From Dreissena polymorpha (taxonomy: Eukaryota; Mollusca; Bivalvia; Myida; Dreissenidae): a DNA stretch of 64,000 nucleotides. The notes beneath the pieces are model-generated. The model saw nothing but the letters and a program-made list of their open reading frames with translations, searched no databases and was not told the origin of the DNA. The stretch spans positions 61,880,568 through 61,944,567 of the forward strand of contig NC_068367.1 of NCBI RefSeq assembly GCF_020536995.1, in the 5' to 3' direction. This document shows, piece after piece, positions 53,159 to 64,000 of the stretch. Made by a program: the position numbers and the translations under genes. The first letter of the stretch is position 1; every line of letters begins with the position of its first letter.

Positions 53159-53458
53159 ATGCCCCCGAAGGAAAGCATAAAGTGATCGCACTGTCCGTTT
53201 GTCTGTCCGTCCGTCTGTCCGTCTGTCTTTCCGTCACACTTTTGCGTTTAGGTTTCGAAAAATGCTCAAAACGTCTATGTCGCTTCAGATGTAACCTTTA
53301 TATTTGGTAAGCATGTGTATATGGACAAGGCTTTTCAAAATTTTTTACCCCTTTGACCTTGAACTTAGGGTCCGCGTTTAGGTTTCGAAATCTGCGTTTA
53401 GGTTTCGAAAAAAGCGTTGTTCGGGGTCATATGTCTTCCGATCGAGACAGCTCTTGTT
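53159..53458 (+). mobile_element. Hairpin-ended element (ATGCCCCCGAAGG family)
   Basis: atgcccccgaaggaaagcat is followed by GTCCGTTTGTCTGTCCGTCC. The right end is 'gagacagctcttgtt'. It is the same family as 36495-36803. Confidence 0.8.
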
Positions 53459-54016
53459 GATTCAATAACTTAATATTTTAACGTACACACAATCAGTTGC
53501 AAGCATTGTTTTTCAATTGCAATAAATGCATGAACACAATAATTTGCACAATAATTAAAAACAAACACGATGTTCAAAATCATGAAATACTTCTTGCAAA
53601 TAAAATGGTATGAAATAAATATTTCCCAAACTAAATCACAATTAATAATTATAATAAAAAAACTAGTTATACAAATTATAAAAGTTCAGCGCCAGTTTCT
53701 GGTTTCCACGTGAGGACACACCATCTGTAAAGAAACAGAAAACAAAATATGTAACGATAATGATACTAAATCACAGTAAAATACGTCCATGGATTTTTTA
53801 AACAAATTAGTACAACACCTAGAGGGAGTGAGTGAATGGAGCACATACAATTTACTTTTTATTTTGTCGCAATAAGCGTGTCGACTTTTATTTTCGAGCT
53901 TTATGGAATGATTGATGCGATAAAATTATAGCACATCTTCAACGATGTATTCTTATACAAAGAGTTATATCAAATCTAAACCTTAATCAATACCTATTCC
54001 TCAATCCCGTCTGTAT

Positions 54017-54587
54017 CAGCGCAGTTTGATTTTCTCGACGAGATCGGCCATTTCCGAAACTTTCTCTTCGTTAAAATACGGTATATTGATCTTTTGCGGC
54101 ACAGAGGTCCGACGCCCGTGCTTTTCCAGTATCTCTGACTGCTTCCGGAACCTGAGTTCTAGAAGGTTCACTTGAGCCTTCAGCTCGGCGTTTGTGAGGT
54201 ACCGAGATGTGGGGTATTACACACTGGACCCGTCCAAGGAACGGTGATTTGGGGCCCTCTGTAGATGGGAAGTTTGCTGGACTTCTCCCACGTTATTGGA
54301 GAGCATATATACACGTCGGGGTCCTTGGACCGTGCGGGTCTTACACAGGTAGCTAAAAGCGAAAACATCTTTATTGACCGTTCCGCTAACTCGCTGACTT
54401 TTTCTCCTCTCATGCCTCGAGAAATACGCCTCCAGATGTCATTCCTAACCTTTGTTTCGTTGCTTGACTCCATCATTTCGGGAAAATCTCCGTTTTTTTT
54501 CGTGAGCTCTAATGATCGCTTTGACAAACAGATCTTTACTTCCAGGATACGACGTCGTATTTGAAACATTGCGCTAATTTGCGTCAA
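54017..54587 (-). CDS. Uncharacterised coiled-coil coding piece in two frames
   Basis: On the minus strand an open frame from ATG 54587 (MTQISAMFQIRRRILEVKIC, then KVSELAERSIKMFSLLA) runs 135 codons. From about 54205 a second frame reads RYLTNAELKAQVNLLELRFR, then KQSEILEKHGRR and EEKVSEMADLVEKIKLR, ending TGA at about 54018. The second part has strong coiled-coil character. The parts could be joined by splicing not resolved here, or the gene could carry a frameshift. A donor-like 'gaatag-gtattg' follows the stop, and an acceptor 'ctgtttctttacag' lies at about 53735 on the minus strand, so a 3' exon is possible. Family not recognised. Confidence 0.45.
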
Positions 54588-54994
54588 GACGTTATGACGT
54601 CATTTCCTGTTTATTTGTTTTTTGACGTCAATATACATTTTTGTTGTTGAGTAGCACGAAGATCATGTAGTGAATTTGTAGAAAACAAAGTTTGAAAAAG
54701 CCTTTTGGCGCGAAATATATCGGGAACAAGTGAACATTATTATGTATAGCGCGGTTCGACGAAAGAGACGTCAAATGATGTCCTCAACTACTTCCGCTCC
54801 TTTTACTTCTACCACTTGATGGTCACTATCAACTAATAGATCATACTGCCATTCGAATGTGGGAGACTTTTTCCACATTTATTGTTAAAACTTATTTTAT
54901 CCATCTGGAGAGGGTCGGTTTCCGTCAATACAAACGAAGTCAGCAATGATTTTCATTTTTTTACATGTATTCTCAGTAAGTGTCATTGTTGTAC

Positions 54995-55850
54995 GAGTAG
55001 TATTTCGTCTGTAGTACGACTATTCGCAGATGACTGTGTAATCTATCGTGTAATTAAATATCCAGCCGATCAACAGAAACTTCAGCAAGATTTTGATAAA
55101 CTTGTAGAATGGAGTAAGTCATGGCAGATGGATTTCAATGTGAAAAAAATGTGCAATAATGAATATCTTCAACACATCCAACAATTAAACAACGTTATGC
55201 TTATACAATGAGTGGTGAAACTTTAGAATCTGTAGACCATAATGCATATTTAGGCGTTGAATTTAACGACAACTTAAAATTTGACACTCATATCGAATAA
55301 ATAACTGGAAAGGCTTTACAAACTTTTTTTTTTAAACGAACCCTTGACAAATGCCCCAAACTAGTTAAAGACCGAGTTTGTCAATTATTAGTTAGACCAA
55401 AGTTGGAATAGTATTCACCCATCTGGAATCCTACTCAGAAACAAACAACTCACCTGAAACAAATCAAACAAGTACAACGTAATTCTGCCAGATTCGTGGC
55501 CTTTCAACCCATGCCAGCCAGATAGTGTAACATCAATCATCAATGAACTCAATTTGCAGACTTTGCAACAAAGTAGGCAATGATTTGACTTGGTGCTATT
55601 CTACAGAGTTGTTTATGGTCTTATTGCCGTACCAGCTTTATATCTACTAGACCGTTCCATAGTCAGATCAACCAGACAAAGCAACTCTCAAAACTGCATC
55701 CCTCCACAATCCTCACGTAACGCATGTTAACGCTAGTTTTCCCCCAGGATAGCATCTATCTGGAACTCCTTTCCCACCGCAGTAGTGACAGCCCCGAACC
55801 TAGACGCATTCAAGTCTGCCGTCCGGCCGCTGCCAGTGTTGTAGGCCAGT
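54995..55850 (+). mobile_element. LINE 3' fragment (CR1/jockey-like reverse transcriptase), broken
   Basis: VVRLFADDCVIYRVIKYPAD is the RT palm box with F-A-D-D. Then LVEWSKSWQMDFNVKKM, YLGVEFNDNLKFDTHI and KRTLDKCPKLVKDRVCQLLV follow, with QVQRNSARFVAF and, near the end, RIASIWNSFPTAVV plus DAFKSAVRPLPV. The order matches the thumb and C terminus of CR1/jockey-group LINEs. Frames change and in-frame stops occur (for example near 55298 and 55408). The 5' part and endonuclease are absent, as in a 5'-truncated LINE insertion. Confidence 0.85.
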
Positions 55851-56210
55851 TCTACAGTGTATTGCCAGTGTTGTACAGTGTTTTACGTAGGCGAACGCTA
55901 TTTTATTCGTATTTTAAGAAGCACTCCGCACTCCATATTTGCACAGTTTAAGTTCTCTTCAGTAGATGTCCTCGAGGCATTGCAGAGTATCTCGTTGAAG
56001 TTGAAGTTGAAATTGTATTATTGTATTCGCCTCAAATTAAAAACGGAGGCTATAAAGACCGTTGTGTGATCATGTTAAATATGTTTGCGTACAGCACAGG
56101 ATCTTGGCGACATTAATCTTTGAAGTTGACGCCATGAAGTAACACGTGTAGAAGTGCATTCTCATCTTGGCGTAATACCGTGTAAATGTATATTACAGTG
56201 TGTATTTAAT
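55851..56210. other. No gene seen
   Basis: The first bases show short direct repeats ('ccagtgttgta' at 55831 and 55863). The 'gttgaagttgaagttgaaat' stretch at 55995 could be the LINE tail. Unassigned otherwise. Confidence 0.35.
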
Positions 56211-56211
56211 A

Positions 56212-57267
56212 CAATCAAACCTGACTTAGAGGCAACCTGAGAACAACGGTCACCTGAATACAGTGACCAGGATGGATTCCCCCGGCAAAAAATCTTCTAT
56301 ATTACACGTGAGAATACGGTTACTAGTATATAACGATCGACGGACAGTACATTTCACCCCCGAAGCCATTTTTATCTGTGTATAGCGGTCACGAGTAATT
56401 TGTTTTGGGTGGCGAAAAGTAAACATTAAAAAATTCTACGTTGTTTTTTCTTATCTCTGACGCTGCCGCAGTCATTATTAACGCAATAGCATGTTCGTGC
56501 GACAAAATAAATTGATCTTTATCGCCGATAAGTTGTCAACAACAAAAAGTAGTTGACGAGTGTTATTAGCAGGCTACAACAAAGATTAAGTACTGATCGT
56601 CAATACTGGCAAGACATACATCGAATTGCAACTCATGTAACAAACTTTTTGCATATCTGCAAGTGAATTTTTTTCAAGTAAAACTCCAGTCGAATTTACA
56701 ACAACACATGCTATCCGCAAGTCCCAAGTCCCAAAACCCGAAATGCTTTTATGGTTGTTTGAATAAGAATGCTGTTTGTGTGAGGTTTGCGTGTAAATAC
56801 ATTTTTGTGTCTCTTTCTTTGAATGAGAACGATACTGTTATGCCGTTCTTTCGGTTTATAACAGCGATGCACTATAAATACTTCGGGAGTGACGTAAATG
56901 GCACGTGACCGCCATAATTAAAAAATATCTTACAATGAACGTTCCATTCGGATTTACTGAATGGACAAGATGCATAAGTAAACAACAATATTACCCTTGA
57001 TACACTCATACGTTTAATAACAGGTATAAATTTGAGTTTATTAATAAGATTTTAATTTGTATTATTCAATAGACATAATTGTGTTATTATGCTAAATTAT
57101 CGGCAAACAGCGTTTGATTACATTCCACTGTGTGCAATAGTCTGGGTGGTGTAATACAACCAACTGACATACAATATAAAACTGATCACCTGAGAATAAG
57201 AGTCCCCTGTCTACAACGGTCACTTTGCTTATTTCCCTTGACTGAACGCTCTTCTCAGGTTGGAATG
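56212..57267. mobile_element. TA-flanked Tc1/mariner-pogo-like non-autonomous element
   Basis: The left end caatcaaacctgacttagag and right end, in reverse, cattccaacctgagaagagc are imperfect inverted repeats. Sub-terminal 'acaacggtcac' occurs in both (56252 and 57212). TA flanks each side. The interior has no recognised transposase. Confidence 0.65.
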
Positions 57268-57269
57268 TA

Positions 57270-59020
57270 TCGACAATTGTATAAATGTTTATTTTGCGAG
57301 CTTTTATGAACGTATTACAATAATAGTTTCATACTATTACTATGTTTATATATTAGCACAGATAATCATTAAATATTTTTCTATCTCCGTAGTCTGGTAC
57401 CAGTTACAATACATGACAATACATACAGCACCGCACTAGATATAATTCTGCTTAAATATGTGATTATCGTATTGGAAGGGACAATTAAAAGCTAAGACGG
57501 GGTTTTAAGGTATAGAAATTTAGTCTAGAAGAGCGACATTGTTTATGTTTTAAATAATAATTCCTTAAATTATACATACAAAATTTGCGTTTGATAAATG
57601 AGATTATCTGTTCAGAACTTCCACGTTGAATGTGTTGTCTAGAAGCATTAGTTTGATTAATGCCTTTCAAATTCCTGCCTGTGTACTAGAAAAATAATAT
57701 TCACGTCGACAAAGCATTCGTACACAAATCATTTTGCAACATCGCACCTAAAACAGTATAAAATAAGCTGTCCTGATACAATTTAATATTCAATATTGTT
57801 TATGACATGAACCGATACAATATAACTAAATTGTCAGGGGAAGGCATAATGGACTACCGATAAAGGTTGAAAACACAGCATTGCTTTAACGATGAGAAAA
57901 CAAACACTACCGAAATTGTGTAGCGTCATTATAGCAGGGTAATCGTTTAATTATCTGCGCACATATGTTTGCCGTACTCGGTCAGCACGTCTGGAAATCG
58001 TTTATGAGAGACTAAATAGGCTGCAGAAATTTGCCTTTTGCTATAAATAACACAGTTAAACTGACTTTGTTTACATCGAAACGTATTGTGCTTAGATGTT
58101 CCATTTACAAGACGCACTGAGATTTTTGACGATGCTGCGATTTTCGCTTTTATTGCATAAACAAATCACACATGCCATAATAATTTTAAATAACATTGAA
58201 AACAATATGTTTTGTTCATTCGACATCGACAAAATAATTCGATTATTTCAATACAGCTCAAGGTTGTGTTTTGCATATGCTTCACTCGGTCATCATCCGA
58301 AATGACGAGGCTTTACCTTCGGATAGGCAGTTTTCGATTTAAAATGTGTTTAAACAGTGGATTAATGCAAAGTTAAAATGCAGCCGCGCAAAGTAAGAAA
58401 TGGGGAATTATTTCGGAATTTACAGCAGGAACGTTGAAGGTACATAAACACTTACATGTACAGCATAGTCTTTTGATAGTTGCAATAATTCAACTCTCAG
58501 CTAGGCTGAGAGTTTCAATGCGCTTTCTCTTGTCCATGGGTGCAATATGTTATCAACAATTCAAAGGTTAATGAACACTGAAACTGCATGAGCTTATTAA
58601 AATGTACCTATTTAAACCACCAACTCATCCAAATGGTACCATTAAAGCAAGAAATATTTGATTTGTATTGACTAAGGTTTTGTTTTGTACGCTGTATCCG
58701 CCATATTGGAAAATTGACCCAATATAGGTCAGGTCGCATTACACCAATATTTGTACGTCGCGTTATGTGTTGGAGCCAAAAAGTCGATAACGATGTGGTA
58801 TTCGATACAGAATACACTGTTTCAAATTTAAACATAACAATGTCAGCGAGAAAAGTGTGTTGAAACATCGTCTTGTTTTTATCGGATGTATGCAAACGAT
58901 AACATCCGTAGGTTTTCATTCAGGTAAATTTAACATGGTTCTGAAGTTTATTCATTATTTTCCTCAATTTGTCTCGAATGACGTCTGTAACTCCGTTAAG
59001 TGAAGCGCACGGATTCCGTG
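57270..59020. other. Intergenic, no gene seen
   Basis: Short open frames only. No repeat family recognised. Confidence 0.35.
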
Positions 59021-59049
59021 CGCTGAACTGCACCCGTGTGTATGAAGTA

Positions 59050-59115
59050 GTGCATATGGACTCCCAGAGCCGCCATAGCAAAAATTATCAAAGGTTCTGG
59101 GAGTCCGTTTATATG
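59050..59115. repeat. Hairpin with 14-bp stem
   Basis: ggactcccagagcc and ggttctgggagtcc pair with one G-U-type mismatch around a 21-base loop. Confidence 0.7.
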
Positions 59116-59119
59116 GTCT

Positions 59120-59920
59120 TTTGAAAGTGTTGAGTTAATAACCTTAACTTCATTGACGTTGCCAATAAAATAAAGCTGTTGTCAAGAGAGTGCAGATGGT
59201 ATCACTTGAAAAGTGGATTGAAATAGTCATTATCCCTGCATGCATGAGGAAACTGGTGCTTATTCAGTTTCCCATTTATGCTTGGAAAGTTGTCGAAGGC
59301 TGGAGAAGGGAAGTAACTGCGCGTGGACCAGATTATGGATAAGAAAAAACGCATAACAGGGCTTGAACGGCACGTGAATCGCCTTGTTAATACAAGATTT
59401 CTCCCGTTCAAGCCCGCCTTTTGCCAAGTTACCCCGCCAGAGGGCATTATAGATAGAGTTTATGCAATAATGCTGTTTTAAACACATGTTAGGTCGTATC
59501 GCGGAGGTTTAGTTAACCTTACCATGTGTTCATGGGAGAACTCACGTATTCAAGTGCTCTTACGACTATGTGCTCATACCTACTTTCGGGAATCATCATG
59601 AAATTATTGCCGTACTTAACGAACAAACATACCTAAGTTTATTGAATTGCAGAAAAAAACAATAATCAAAAGAGAAAAATTATATGTTCATGCACATGGG
59701 CATGTGAAATCACGTCCGTACACATAGCATCATTAACGTAGGAAAGGAAACAACGAAATATAAAGTTTGGTATGATATACATGTGAAATTAAAGAGCATG
59801 GTGTAATTAAAGAGCAAGTCAAGTTTTAAATGTATATGCTGAAACGTAATGTTATAACCCACAAACGTTTTACTTTAACATAACGTTTTTTTAAGCTAAG
59901 TGGTACAGAAAATACACGTC
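59120..59920. other. Intergenic, no gene seen
   Basis: Unassigned; short open frames on the minus strand at 59202-59487 have no recognisable domain. Confidence 0.35.
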
Positions 59921-59924
59921 GGTT

Positions 59925-60215
59925 GTCCATCCGGCGTCGGTCGTCCATCGTCCGTTCTCCAGTGGTCCGTCGGTCGTCCATCTGGCGTCGTCCGTCCGTC
60001 GGTCGACCGTCGGTCGTTCGTCCTCCGGTCGTGGTCCGTCGGTTGTCCATCCGGCGTCGTCCGTCGGTCGTCAATCGTCCGTCCTCCGGTCGTCCGTCGG
60101 TCGTCCATCCGGCGTCGTCCGTCGGTCGTACCTTGACCAAACATCGGTCGTCCGTTGGTCGTCTTTCAGTCGTCCCTCGGTCGTCCGTCGGTCGTCGTCC
60201 ATCGGTCGGCCGAAA
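59925..60215. repeat. GTC-rich minisatellite (GTCGTCCGTCG type)
   Basis: Irregular units of gtcggtcgtccatccggc and variants. Inverted relative to 61150-61420. Frames open on both strands only because of low complexity. Confidence 0.9.
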
Positions 60216-60329
60216 AAACTTCCACTTTATTCCATACACTTTTTCGACATTTTGTGACATGTTGGAAAATTCTGTCAAAGCTTTTTATTGAAATTCATTA
60301 AACATAAATTGGTAACCTTGGCAGAATTA

Positions 60330-60387
60330 GTAGTACTAGTAGCAGTAGTAGTAGTAGTAGTAGAAGTAGTAGTAGTAGTAGTAGTAC

Positions 60388-60438
<51 letters not shown>

Positions 60439-60530
60439 TAGTAGTAGTAGTAGTAGTATGAGTAGTAACAGCAGCAACAACAACGACAGCAACAGTAGTA
60501 GTAATAGTAGTACTAATAGTAGTATGTTAT
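60330..60530. repeat. (TAG)n trinucleotide array
   Basis: More than 40 near-perfect gta units, ending in 'agtagtatgttatgttatat'. Confidence 0.95.
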
Positions 60531-60635
60531 GTTATATCAGAGCCTTGCCTGCTTTAACCAGCTATATATATATATATATATATATATGCGTACAGAATAT
60601 TTACACATGTTACGCAAAATTTGATTGGCTGACTA

Positions 60636-61106
60636 ACTCGGGATCTCGAGATAGCGAAAATTCTCTCCTCTTTTGTTTAATGCACTCTGCCTTTATTTAC
60701 TGCACCGCTTTTTTTTTAAATTGCACTCCGCTTTTATTTAGTTGTGCACTCCTCTTTTTTCTATCTCGTGTCCACGACACAGCTAACTCGTGGCCACGAG
60801 ATAGAAAAAAGAGGAAAGCAATTTTAAAAAAGAGAAGTGAATGTCACCTCTATACGGTGGCATAGAGGTGACATTCACTCCTCTTTTTTTAATTGCACTC
60901 CTTTTTTCTATCTCGTGGCCACGACTTAGTAACTCGTGGCCACGAGTTAGCTTTGTCGTGGCCACGAGATAGATAAAAGAGGAGAGCAAAACTAAATAAA
61001 ACTAAATAAAAGAGGAGTGCAGTTAGAAAAAGAGAGGTGAAGTAAATAAAGGAAGGGTGCATTAAACAAAAGAGGAGAGAATTTCGAGATCTCGAGATCC
61101 CGACTA
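60636..61106. repeat. Foldback element with repeated tctcgtggccacgaga dyads
   Basis: The outer arms ctcgggatctcgagat-ag and 'gagatctcgagatcccgac' pair, continuing through 'ctctcctcttttgtttaatg' and its inverse. Inside are dyads of cgtggccacga near 60792, 60915, 60938 and 60958. A gtgacattcactcctct palindromic stretch lies at 60838-60885. Confidence 0.85.
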
Positions 61107-61149
61107 AGCTAATTCGTGGCCACTACTACTACTTTTACTACTTCTACTA

Positions 61150-61420
61150 CGACAACCACTTCGACGACGATGGACGACCAACGGAATACCGACTACCGAC
61201 CGACGGACGATGGAGGACGACCGACGGACGGACAACTGATGAACGACCAACGGACGACCGATGTTTGGACGAGGGACGACCGACTGACGACCGACGGACG
61301 ACCGACGGATGGACGATCGACGGACCACGACCGGAGGACGGATGATGGACGACCGATGGACGACCGACCGACCGACGACCGACTGACGACCGGACGACGA
61401 CCGACGGACGACGACGACTA
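61150..61420. repeat. GAC-rich minisatellite, inverted partner of 59925-60215
   Basis: Units of gacgaccgacggacgacc type on the plus strand. Confidence 0.88.
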
Positions 61421-61429
61421 CAACGACGA

Positions 61430-61437
61430 CGACGACG

Positions 61438-61477
<40 letters not shown>

Positions 61478-61478
61478 T

Positions 61479-61527
<49 letters not shown>

Positions 61528-61537
61528 GCTGCTGCTG

Positions 61538-61628
<91 letters not shown>

Positions 61629-61741
61629 TACTACTATTACTACTACTATTACTACTACTACTAGCAACAGCAGCAGAAGCAGTAGTAGTAATAGGAGGAG
61701 GAGGAGGAGCAGTAACAGCAGTAGCGATAGTAGTAATAGTG

Positions 61742-61775
<34 letters not shown>

Positions 61776-61830
61776 CAGCAGCAGCAGCAGCATCAACAGC
61801 AGCAGTAGTAGTAGTAGTTATAGTAGTACT
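61430..61830. repeat. (CTA)n then mixed AGC/AGT trinucleotide array
   Basis: About 75 cta/act units to 61665, then 'agcaacagcagcagaagcag' and agt/agc/agg mixtures. The right edge repeats the phrase 'tagtagtatgttatgttata' of 60518. Confidence 0.95.
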
Positions 61831-62035
61831 AATAGTAGTATGTTATGTTATATCAGAGCCGTGCCTTTAGGACGTTTTCATTGGCTGATTAATTTGAGGG
61901 AACAAGATAGTATTTGATTTGCTGACTATCTTGTGGCCACGTGTTACTACGTCGTGACCACGAGATAGAAAAAAAGGAGTGCAATTCTAAAAAAGATGAG
62001 TGAATGTCACCTCTATGCCACCGTACCTCTATGCC

Positions 62036-62278
62036 ACCGCATACTTCCCCGTACCCCACATTTTTATTTTCGTACCCTACATTTTTCGTACCCAATTTTT
62101 TTCGTACCAAATTTTTGCTCGTATCCAAATTTTTTTCGTACCCAATTTTTTTTTCGTAACCATTTTTTTTTTCGTAACCAAATCATTTTTCGTACCCAAT
62201 TTTTTTGGGCATAATTTTTGTACCCAAATTTTTCGTAGCCATTTTTTTTCCTACCCAAAATGTTCGTACCCACAAACA
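62036..62278. repeat. Minisatellite of 14-21 bp 'ttttcgtacccaa' units
   Basis: About 12-14 irregular units of tttttttcgtacccaaat type with variable T-run length. Confidence 0.85.
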
Positions 62279-62372
62279 CAATTGTGGTGATGTAGATAAA
62301 CTGAAATAGATGCTTTTATATCAATCCTCTTCAAAAACATCGTCACACCAGTACTGTCAGTACTTTGATTTA

Positions 62373-62592
62373 AGATCCGCATCATGCGAAATGGGTCTTA
62401 TGCCATATACGGTAAGTGTTTCTATAGTGCAGTCTGACCTTGAGATAACTAATGAGACCATGAAAACTCACGTGATTATTGATTTTATAGCGGACAGCGT
62501 ACATCCCGATCAGACTGCGCACTTGCGCATGCTGGGCTTTAGCTATGCTGGGCGAAATGCCATAAAACCCATTTTCGCAAGATGCGGCCCTA
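62373..62592. mobile_element. Inverted-repeat MITE
   Basis: gatccgcatcatgcgaaatg at the left pairs with the right end, 'cattttcgcaagatgcggc'. The arms extend about 30 bp through 'ggtcttatgccat' and its inverse. A 125-codon open frame across it (62310-62687) is not protein-like. Confidence 0.75.
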
Positions 62593-62877
62593 AACGTGTT
62601 TTTGTTATAATGTTTCGAGAGATAACTGGATTTTTTTCAAATAATAACATCATATATTGCGATGGTGAAGAAATAAACGCTATATAAGCCTTGTGAGGAC
62701 ATATATGACGTGATCTTCCGTAGTATAATTTTTATCTACGGACACTATTGTGTGGTTTGAATATACGTGCACTTACTAACACAGATTTCATGTGGTGGCT
62801 ATGCGACTAACAAGTAAAAACAACAACATAAAAAACACACAATAAAACCGTGGTGTTCAATGTAATTATTTAGAAAC

Positions 62878-63290
62878 TTAAAGGGATCTTTTCACGGTTT
62901 GGTAAATTGACAAAATTTTAAAAAGTTGTTTCAGATTCGATAATTTTCGATTTAGTTATATTTGTGAGGAAACAGTATTACTGAACATTTACCATAGTCC
63001 AATATAGCCATTATATGTATCTTTTGACGATTTGAAAACCTAAAAATTATAAAGCGTTGCAACTCGAAACGATTGAATAATTTGGAGAGTTCTGTTGTTG
63101 TCGTTTAAATTTACGAAACTACGAAGATTGCTTATATAAGGTATAAAATACTTATACTGTGTATACCCCGCGGAATGGCCGAGAGGGCTAATGTGTTTTT
63201 ACAGCAGACTAACTCCAGGACTACGGGAGTCACTGGTTCGAGCCCTGGTACCGGCTACTTTTTTCCTTTTTTAAATTTTATTCTTGATTT
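62878..63290 (+). repeat. Repeat R1 with a tRNA-like (Leu/Ser-type) segment
   Basis: cttaaagggatcttttcacg starts the block shared with 1-118. At 63171-63257 is a tRNA-like stretch: 'gcggaatggccgagagggct' (A box) and ctggttcgagccctgg (B box), then 'actttttt' (a Pol III-type terminator). Acceptor and T stems pair poorly, so it is a tRNA-derived repeat and not a working tRNA gene. Confidence 0.65.
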
Positions 63291-63299
63291 TTTACAGGA

Positions 63300-64000
63300 G
63301 CTTTTAAGATCCAATGTTTACATTTATCAATATAAAGCATTTAATGACAAACTTCAAAATATGCCAAAATCTGTGAAAAGATTATTTCACAGTCAGAATA
63401 TACGCCGAATATCTTTTTAAAGACATTGCTTGTTCAACGTATCCCTAAAAAGCTTTACAAACGCTTTATTATTTTACCGATTTTGAATGAGTATTATCCA
63501 TTAATAAACCAATATTTGTTATAGTTTTATTATCCAGGAGTGTTATTTCGGTTGTTTAGACATAATGTATTAACTCTTTTAATATATTACAAATATTTTC
63601 AAACTCTTCATTTTTCCGAAGTGTGTTCATATTCCTTTAATGCATTCATGAGAAAGTATAACGTTATTGATTTTTGCGAACTAATAATTACTACTAAATC
63701 AGCGTTCCTTATGACAAGGCACAGAATAAACGGGTATTGACTTTCTTGTTAGTTTTTCTCTTATACCTACAGCAGATGTTTTTATTTGATGTTACCATGG
63801 TGATGTAACAATTTGAGGTAGAATTTATTTGTTTGCAGAAACAAAACTATTTGTTATTGAGTGTTATCACCTATCACTCAGCAAGTTTCCATGTTCTTGC
63901 AGATATGTTTTAACTCTATATATAAATGAAACTCATTTTAAAACATGACAAATGGTGTGTTTTTTTACAGCTAAAGAAGGTATATGCACGTAAATAGTAG
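63300..64000. other. AT-rich, no gene seen
   Basis: Two short open frames (63175-63420 and 63540-63740) have no recognisable domain. Confidence 0.35.

Noticed and set aside
54882-55211. Intact reverse transcriptase gene
   Set aside because: Only the palm-thumb end is present and frames are broken downstream; it is a 5'-truncated LINE.
59826-60291. Overlapping open frames on both strands
   Set aside because: They come from the GTC minisatellite, rich in Arg, Asp, Thr and Gly on one strand and in Arg, Ser and Pro on the other.
61104-61796. 230-codon open frame on the minus strand
   Set aside because: Poly-Leu/Val translation of a trinucleotide array; no start context or domain.
62310-62687. 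125-codon open frame as a gene
   Set aside because: It is spanned by an inverted-repeat MITE and its left and right parts are complementary to each other.
63171-63257. Functional tRNA gene
   Set aside because: Acceptor and T stems do not pair well, and no proper anticodon arm can be drawn; a tRNA-derived repeat is more likely.

Overview
This is a eukaryotic, intron-rich, repeat-saturated window. The gene structure (short exons, kilobase introns, GT/AG junctions) and the interspersed families point to a mollusc, most likely a bivalve and possibly a dreissenid. The species call is inference from the style of the repeats; no search was run.

Three host genes can be read. (1) A ceramide synthase (CERS/LASS) gene on the minus strand, 14922 down to 2997. 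Seven coding exons join in phase and give the first 250 residues; the 3' exons lie beyond the left edge. (2) A single-pass membrane SPFH/band-7 protein on the plus strand, 27028-45330, with seven coding exons and 336 residues. (3) An intronless-CDS leucine-rich-repeat surface protein on the minus strand, 49298-50800, 500 residues, with a signal peptide and a GPI-type tail. A less certain coiled-coil coding piece lies at about 54.0-54.6 kb on the minus strand. I see no functional link between the genes beyond membrane location.

Most of the rest is mobile DNA. (A) A palindromic MITE with about 50-bp inverted repeats has at least ten copies, two of which have grown minisatellites. (B, C and one more) are TTAA-flanked, piggyBac-like MITEs. 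(D) Tc1/mariner-pogo-like elements with TA target duplications include one carrying a decayed pogo-type HTH domain. (E) hAT-like elements include one with an intact 8-bp target duplication. (F) A large class of hairpin-ended elements full of roughly 150-170-bp tandem repeats dominates the SPFH introns (28.6-44.4 kb). Nested copies in intron 2 give three empty-site comparisons, all showing insertion into a TT dinucleotide. That fits non-autonomous Helentron/HINE-type elements. One of these carries an alternating array of near-perfect estrogen-response-element palindromes. There are also tRNA-derived SINE pieces, a CR1/jockey-like LINE 3' fragment, foldback elements and long trinucleotide arrays (59.9-61.8 kb).

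Layout: 0-2.9 kb repeats; 2.9-15 kb CERS; 15-24.8 kb hAT-like, foldback and satellite elements; 24.8-27 kb sparse AT-rich DNA; 27-45.4 kb SPFH gene; 45.4-49.2 kb sparse with MITEs; 49.3-51.3 kb LRR gene; 51.9-57.3 kb MITEs, coding remnants, LINE and pogo-like element; 57.3-59.9 kb nothing recognised; 59.9-63.3 kb simple repeats, foldbacks and a tRNA-like repeat.
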